From the NCBI GenBank assembly GCA_963680875.1, contig OY804577.1:102187906-102251905 (forward strand): a stretch of 64,000 nucleotides of DNA, written 5' to 3'. A model generated the notes under the pieces. That model searched no databases. It was given only the letters and a program-made list of their open reading frames with translations, and was not told where the DNA came from. This stretch comes from Bathymodiolus brooksi. Taxonomy: Eukaryota > Mollusca > Bivalvia > Mytilida > Modiolidae. The position numbers and the translations under genes were made by a program. Positions 57,101-64,000 of the stretch are shown here, piece by piece (position 1 is the first letter of the stretch; the number at the start of each line of letters is the position of its first letter).

Positions 57101-60100
57101 GTTGAACAAATGGACGAAGTATTTAAACCTTGGTAGTCTTCAGCTGTTCTATTGATGATTATGGGGTAGAACAAAGGGACGAAGTATTTAAACCTTGGTA
57201 GTCTTCAGCTCTTCTATAGATGATTATGAGGTTGAACAATTGGACGAAGTATTTAAATCTTGGTAGTCTTCAGCTGGTCAATAGATGATTATGAGGTTGA
57301 ACAAAGGGACGAAGTATTTAAACCTTGGTAGTCTTCAGCTGTTCTATAGATGATTATGAGGTTGAACAAAGGGACGAAGTATTTAAACCTTGGTAGTCTT
57401 CATCTGTTCTATTGATGATTATGAGGTTGAACAAAGGGACGAAATATTTAAACCTTGGTAGTCTTCAGCTGTTCTATTGATGATTATGAGGTTGAACAAA
57501 GGGACGAAGTATTTAAACCTTGGTAGTCTTCAGCTGTTCTATAGATGATTATGAGGTTGAACAAATGGACGAAGTATTTAAACATTGGTAGTCTTCAGCT
57601 GTTCTATAAATGATTATGAGGTTGAACAAAGGGACGAAGTATTTAAACCTTGGTAGTCTTCAGCTGTTCTATAGATGATTATGAGGTTGAACATAGGGAC
57701 GAAGTATTTAAACCTTGGTAGTCTTCAGCTGTTCTATTGATGATAATGAGGTTGAACAAAGGGACGAAGTATTTAAACCTTGGTAGTCTTCAACTGTTCT
57801 ATTGATGATTATGAGGTTGAACAAAGGGACGAAGTATTTAAACCTTGGTAGTCTTCAGCTGTTCTATTGATGATTATGAGGTTGAACAAATGGACGAAGT
57901 ATTTAAACCTTGGTAGTCTTCAGCTGTTCTATAGATGATTATGAGGTAGAACAAAGGGACGAAGTATTTAAACCTTGGTAGTCTTCAGCTGTTCTATAGA
58001 TGATTAAGAGGTAGAACAAAGGGACGAAGTATTTAAACCTTGGTAGTCTTCAGCTGTTCTATAGATGATTATGAGGTTGAACAAAGGGACGAAGTATTTA
58101 AACCTTGGTAGTCTTCAACTGTTCTATTGATGATTATGAGGTTGAACAAAGGGACGAAGTATTTAAACCTTGGTAGTCTTCGGTTGTTCTATTGATGATT
58201 ATGAGGTTGAACAAATGGACGAAGTATTTAAACCTTGGTAGTCTTCAGCTGTTCTATAAATGATTATGAGGTAGAACAAAGGGACGAAGTATTTAAACCT
58301 TGGTAGTCTTCAGCTGTTCTATAGATGATTTTGAGGTAGAACAAAGGGACGAAGTATTTAAACCTTGGTAGTCTTCAGCTGTTCTATAGATGATTATGAG
58401 GTTGAACAAAGGGACGAAGTATTTAAACCTTGGTAGTCTTCAGCTGTTCTATAGAATATTATGAGGTAGAACAAAGGGATGAAGTATTTAAACCTTGGTA
58501 GTCTTCAGCTGTTCTATTGATGATTATGAGGTTGAACAAATGGACGAAGTATTTAAACCTTGGTAGTCTTCAGCTGTTCTATAGATTATTATGAGGTAGA
58601 ACAAAGGGACGAAGTATTTAAACCTTGGTAGTCTTCAGCTGTTCAATTGATGATTAAGAGGTAGAACAAAGGGACGAAGTATTTAAACCTTGGTAGTCTT
58701 CAGCTGTTCTATAGATGATTATGAGGTTGAACAAAGGGACGAAGTATTTAAACCTTGGTAGTCTTCAGCTGTTCTATTGATGATTAAGAGGTAGAACAAA
58801 GGGACGAAGTATTTAAACCTTGGTAGTCTTCAGCTGTTCTATAGATGATTATGAGGTAGAACAAAGGGACGAAGTATTTAAACCTTGGTAGTCTTCAGCG
58901 TTTTATAGAAGATTATGAGGTAGAACAAAGGGACGAAGTATTTAAACCTTGGTAGTCTTCAGCTGTTCTATAGAAGATTATGAGGTAGAACAAAGGGACG
59001 AAGTATTTAAACCTTGGTAGTCTTCAGCTGTTCTATTGATGATTATGAGGTTGAACAAATGGACGAAGTATTTAAACCTTGGTAGTCTTCAGCTGTTCTA
59101 TAGATGATTATGAGATTTAACAAATGGACGAAGTATTTAAACCTTGGTAGTCTTCAGCTGTTCTATAGATGATTATGAGGTTGAACAAATGGACGAAGTA
59201 TTTAAACCTTGGTAGTCTTCAGCTGTCTATAGATGATTATGAGATTTAACAAAAGGACGAAGTATTTAAACCTTGGTAGTCTTCAGCTGTTCTATAGATG
59301 ATTATGAGGATGAACAAAGGGACGAAGTAATTAAACCTTGGTAGTCTTCAGCTGTTCTATTGATGATTATGAGGTTGAACAAAGGGACGAAGTATTTAAA
59401 CCTTGGTAGTCTTCAGCTGTTCTATAGATGATTATGAGATTTAACAAATGGACGAAGTATTTAAACCTTGGTAGTCTTCAACTGTTCTATTGATGATTAT
59501 GAGGTTGAACAAAGGGACGAAGTATTTAAACCTTGGTAGTCTTCAGCTGTTCTATAGATGATTATGAGGTTGAACAAAGGGACGAAGTATTTAAACCTTG
59601 GTAGTCTTCAGCTGTTCTATAAATGATTATGAGGTTGAACTAAGAGACGAAGTATTTAAACCTTGGTAGACTTCAGCTGTTCTATAGATGATGATGAGAT
59701 TGAACAAATGGACGAAGTATTTAATCCTTGGTAGTCTTCAGCTGTTCTATTGATGATTATGAGGTTGAACAAAAGAACGAAGTATTTAAACCTTGGTAGT
59801 CTTCAGCTGTTCTATTGATGATTATGAGGTTGAACAAAGGGACGAAGTATTTAAACCTTGGTAGTCTTCAGCTGTTCTATAGATGATTATGAGGTTGAAC
59901 GAAGGGACGAAGTATTTAAACCTTGGTAGTCTTCAGCTGTTCTATTGATGATTATGAGGTTGAACAAAGGGACGACGTATTTAAACCTTGGTAGTCTTCA
60001 GCTGTTCTATAGATGATTATGAGGTTGAACAAATGGACGAAGTATTTAAACCTTGGTAGTCTTCAGCTGTTCTATAAATGATTATGAGGTTGAACAAAGG

Positions 60101-63100
60101 GACGAAGTATTTAAACCTTGGTAGTCTTCAGCTGTTCTATTGATGATTATGAGGTTGAACAAAGGGACAAAGTATTTAAGACTTGGTAGTCTTCAGCTGT
60201 TCTATTGATGATTATGAGGTTGAACAAATGGACGAAGTATTTAAACCTTGGTAGTCTTCAGCTGTTCTATAGATGATCATGAGGTAGAACAAAGGGACGA
60301 AGTATTTAAGCCTTGGTAGTCTTCAACTGTTCTATTGATGATTATGAGGTTGAACAAAGGGACGAAGTATTTAAACCTTGGTAGTCTTCGGCTGTTCTAT
60401 TGATGATTATGAGGTTGAACAAATGGACGAAGTATTTAAACCTTAGTAGTCTTCAGCTGTTCTATTGATGATTATGAGGTAGAACAAATGCACGAAGTAT
60501 TTAAACCTTGGTAGTCTTCAGCTGTTCTATAGATGATTATGAGGTAGAACAAAGGGACGAAGTATTTAAACCTTGGTAGTCTTCAGCTGTTCTATAGATG
60601 ATTATGAGGTTGAACAAAGGGACGAAGTATTTAAACCTTGGTAGTCTTCAGCGTTCTATAGAAGATTATGAGGTAGAACAAAGGGACGAAGTATTTAAAC
60701 CTTGGTAGTCTTCAGCTGTTCTATAGAAGATTATGAGGTAGAACAAAGGGACGAAGTATTTAAACCTTGGTAGTCTTCAGCTGTTCTATTGATGATTATG
60801 AGGTTGAACAAAGGGACGAAGTATTTAAACCTTGGTAGTCTTCAGCTGTTCTATAGATGATTATGAGATTTAACAAATGGACAAAGTATTTAAACCTTGG
60901 TAGTCTTCAGCTGTTCTATAGATGATTATGAGGATGAACAAAGGGACGAAGTATTTAAACCTTGGTAGTCTTCAGCTGTTCTATTGATGATTATGAGATT
61001 TAACAAATGGACGAAGTATTTAAACCTTGGTAGTCTTCAACTGTTCTATTGATGATTATGAGGTTGAACAAAGGGACGAAGTATTTAAACCTTGGTAGTC
61101 TTCAGCTGTTCTATAGATGATTATGAGGTTGAACAAAGGGACGAAGTATTTAAACCTTGGTAGTCTTCAGCTGTTCTATAGAAGATTATGAGGTAGAACA
61201 AAGGGACGAAGTATTTAAACCTTGGTAGTCTTCAGCTGTTCTATAGATGATTATGAGGTAGAACAAAGGGACAAAGTATTTAAACCTTGGTAGTCTTCAG
61301 CTGTTCTATAGATGATTAAGAGGTAGAACAAAGGGACGAAGTATTTAAACCTTGGTAGTCTTCAGCTGTTCTATAGATGATTATGAGGTTGAACAAAGGG
61401 ACGAAGTATTTAAACCTTGGTAGTCTTCAACTGTTCTATTGATGATTATGAGGTTGAACAAATGGACGAAGTATTTAAACCTTAGTAGTCTTCAGCTGTT
61501 CTATTGATGATTATGAGGTAGAACAAATGCACGAAGTATTTAAACCTTGGTAGTCTTCAGCTGTTCTATAGATGATTATGAGGTAGAACAAAGGGACGAA
61601 GTATTTAAACCTTGGTAGTCTTCAGCTGTTCTATAGATGATTATGAGGTTGAACAAAGGGACGAAGTATTTAAACCTTGGTAGTCTTCAGCGTTCTATAG
61701 AAGATTATGAGGTAGAACAAAGGGACGAAGTATTTAAACCTTGGTAGTCTTCAGCTGTTCTATAGAAGATTATGAGGTAGAACAAAGGGACGAAGTATTT
61801 AAACCTTGGTAGTCTTCAGCTGTTCTATTGATGATTATGAGGTTGAACAAAGGGACGAAGTATTTAAACCTTGGTAGTCTTCAGCTGTTCTATAGATGAT
61901 TATGAGATTTAACAAATGGACAAAGTATTTAAACCTTGGTAGTCTTCAGCTGTTCTATAGATGATTATGAGGATGAACAAAGGGACGAAGTATTTAAACC
62001 TTGGTAGTCTTCAGCTGTTCTATTGATGATTATGAGATTTAACAAATGGACGAAGTATTTAAACCTTGGTAGTCTTCAACTGTTCTATTGATGATTATGA
62101 GGTTGAACAAAGGGACGAAGTATTTAAACCTTGGTAGTCTTCAGCTGTTCTATAGATGATTATGAGGTTGAACAAAGGGACGAAGTATTTAAACCTTGGT
62201 AGTCTTCAGCTGTTCTATAGAAGATTATGAGGTAGAACAAAGGGACGAAGTATTTAAACCTTGGTAGTCTTCAGCTGTTCTATAGATGATTATGAGGTAG
62301 AACAAAGGGACAAAGTATTTAAACCTTGGTAGTATTCAGCTGTTCTATAGATGATTAAGAGGTAGAACAAAGGGACGAAGTATTTAAACCTTGGTAGTCT
62401 TCAGCTGTTCTATAGATGATTATGAGGTTGAACAAAGGGACGAAGTATTTAAACCTTGGTAGTCTTCAACTGTTCTATTGATGATTATGAGGTTGAACAA
62501 ATGGACGAAGTATTTAAACCTTGGTAGTCTTCGGCTGTTCTATTGATGATTATGAGGTTGAACAAATGGACGAAGTATTTAAACCTTGGTAGTCTTCAGC
62601 TGTTCTATATATGATTATGAGGTAGAACAAAGGGTCGAAGTATTTAAACCTTGGTAGTCTTCAGCTGTTCTATAGATGATTATGAGGTAGAACAAAGGGA
62701 CGAAGTATTTAAACCTTGGTAGTCTTCAGCTGTTCTATAGATGATTATGAGGTTGAACAAAGGGACGAAGTATTTAAACCTTGGTAGTCTTCAGCGTTCT
62801 ATAGAAGATTATGAGGTAGAACAAAGGGACGAAGTATTTAAACCTTGGTAGTCTTCAGCTGTTCTATAGAAGATTATGAGGTAGAACAAAGGGACCAAGT
62901 ATTTAAACCTTGGTAGTCTTCAGTTGTTCTATTGATGATTATGAGGTTGAACAAATGGACGAAGTATTTAAACCTTGGTAGTCTTCAGCTGTTCTATAGA
63001 TGATTATGAGGTTGAACAAAGGGACGAAGTATTTAAACCTTGGTAGTCTTCAGCTGTTCTATAGATGATTATGAGATTTAACAAATGGACGAAGTATTTA

Positions 63101-64000
63101 AACCTTGGTAGTCTTCAGCTGTTCTATAGATAATTATGAGGATGAACAAAGGGACGAAGTATTTAAACATTGGTAGTCTTCAGCTGTTCTATAGATGATT
63201 ATGAGATTTAACAAATGGACGAAGTATTTAAACCTTGGTAGTCTTCAACTGTTCTATTGATGATTATGAGGTTGAACAAAGGGACGAAGTATTTAAACCT
63301 TGGTAGTCTTCAGCTGTTCTATAGATGATTATGAGGTTGAACAAAGGGACGAAGTATTTAAACCTTGGTAGTCTTCAGCTGTTCTATAGAAGATTATGAG
63401 GCAGAACAAAGGGACGAAGTATTTAAACCTTGGTAGTCTTCAGCTCTTCTATTGATGATTATGAGGTTGAACAAAGGGACGAAGTATTTAAACCTTGGTA
63501 GTCTTCAGCTGTTCTATAGATGATTATGAAATAGAACAAAGGGACAAAGTATTTAAACCTTGGTAGTCTTCAGCTGTTCTATAGATGATTAAGAGGTAGA
63601 ACAAAGGGACGAAGTATTTAAACCTTGGTAGTCTTCAGCTGTTCTATAGATGATTATGAGGTTGAACAAAGGGACGAAGTATTTAAACCTTGGTAGTCTT
63701 CAACTGTTCTATTGATGATTATGAGGTTGAACAAATGGACGAAGTATTTAAACCTTGGTAGTCTTCGGCTGTTCTATTGATGATTATGAGGTTGAACAAA
63801 TGGACGAAGTATTTAAACCTTGGTAGTCTTCAGCTGTTCTATATATGATTATGAGGTAGAACAAAGGGACGAAGTATTTAAACCTTGGTAGTCTTCAGCT
63901 GTTCTATAGATGATTATGAGGTAGAACAAAGGGACGAAGTATTTAAACCTTGGTAGTCTTCAGCTGTTCTATAGATGATTATGAGGTTGAACAAAGGGAC
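39140..64000 (+). repeat. 65-bp satellite array, about 380 units, open at the right edge
   Basis: The consensus is GTTGAACAAAGGGACGAAGT, then ATTTAAACCTTGGTAGTCTT, then CAGCTGTTCTATTGATGATT, then ATGAG. Common variable sites are G(T/A)TGAAC or GATGAAC, AAA(G/T)GG, and TAT(T/A)GATG or ATAAATG or ATAGAAG. A few units are 64 bp through loss of a base at CAGCGTTC (eight cases) or CAGCTGTCT (59223). The period is not a multiple of three, and stops occur in all frames, so no open frame survives. The left edge decays into CATGATTAAGAGAAAACAAG. Domains with different diagnostic variants and block-level periodicities are described in the findings. Confidence 0.98.

Noticed and set aside
39140..64000. 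A CRISPR-like or spacer-containing array
   Set aside because: Units are contiguous 65-bp repeats without unique spacers, in an evidently eukaryotic genome.
39140..64000. E-box enhancer array (CAGCTG once per unit)
   Set aside because: A six-base palindrome in a satellite monomer is expected by chance. Nothing else suggests regulation.

Overview
The window is AT-rich, gene-poor eukaryotic DNA. More than half of it is tandem repeat. I found no intact protein-coding gene, rRNA or tRNA gene. The dispersed repeats point to a bivalve mollusc. They include a tRNA-derived SINE whose body reads GGAAACCGGAGTACCCGGAG, the GACGTTAAACAGCAATCAATC tail, and a retroelement whose reverse transcriptase I recall as very common in mussels. 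A mytilid-like bivalve fits best. That assignment rests on remembered repeat families, not on a database search.

Layout. 1-16 kb is mostly unique AT-rich DNA with a 21-bp minisatellite (2.57-3.49 kb), foldback elements, a cluster of short covarying palindromes (12.17-12.76 kb), a dead non-LTR retrotransposon fragment (11.0-11.3 kb) and two coding-like stretches of unknown identity (10.2 and 15.2-15.6 kb). 16.0-16.9 kb looks like a nonautonomous DNA transposon with a foldback element nested inside. 17.2-31.5 kb is a graveyard of one retroelement family (RT pseudogene at 27.4-28.2 kb, minus strand). Its 3'-UTR module recurs at least five times, and copies are associated with different tandem arrays: 41 bp x 39, 66 bp x 3 and 35 bp x 12. 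A 1.1-kb segment carrying the module is duplicated in tandem at 23.3-25.6 kb. 32.16-36.12 kb is a 42-bp array of 94 units with no net length change. 36.73-37.47 kb is a 32-bp array. A SINE at 38.9-39.1 kb ends just before a 65-bp satellite that fills the rest of the window (39.14-64.0 kb, about 380 units, right end not reached).

How the parts relate. Nothing here forms a pathway. The recurring theme is retroelement 3' ends seeding or carrying minisatellites, and satellites growing by duplication of multi-unit blocks. The 65-bp satellite shows block duplications of about 16, 29, 23 and 16 units in successive domains with diagnostic variants. The very long open frames over the 42-bp array follow from a monomer with no stop trinucleotides and are not taken as a gene.
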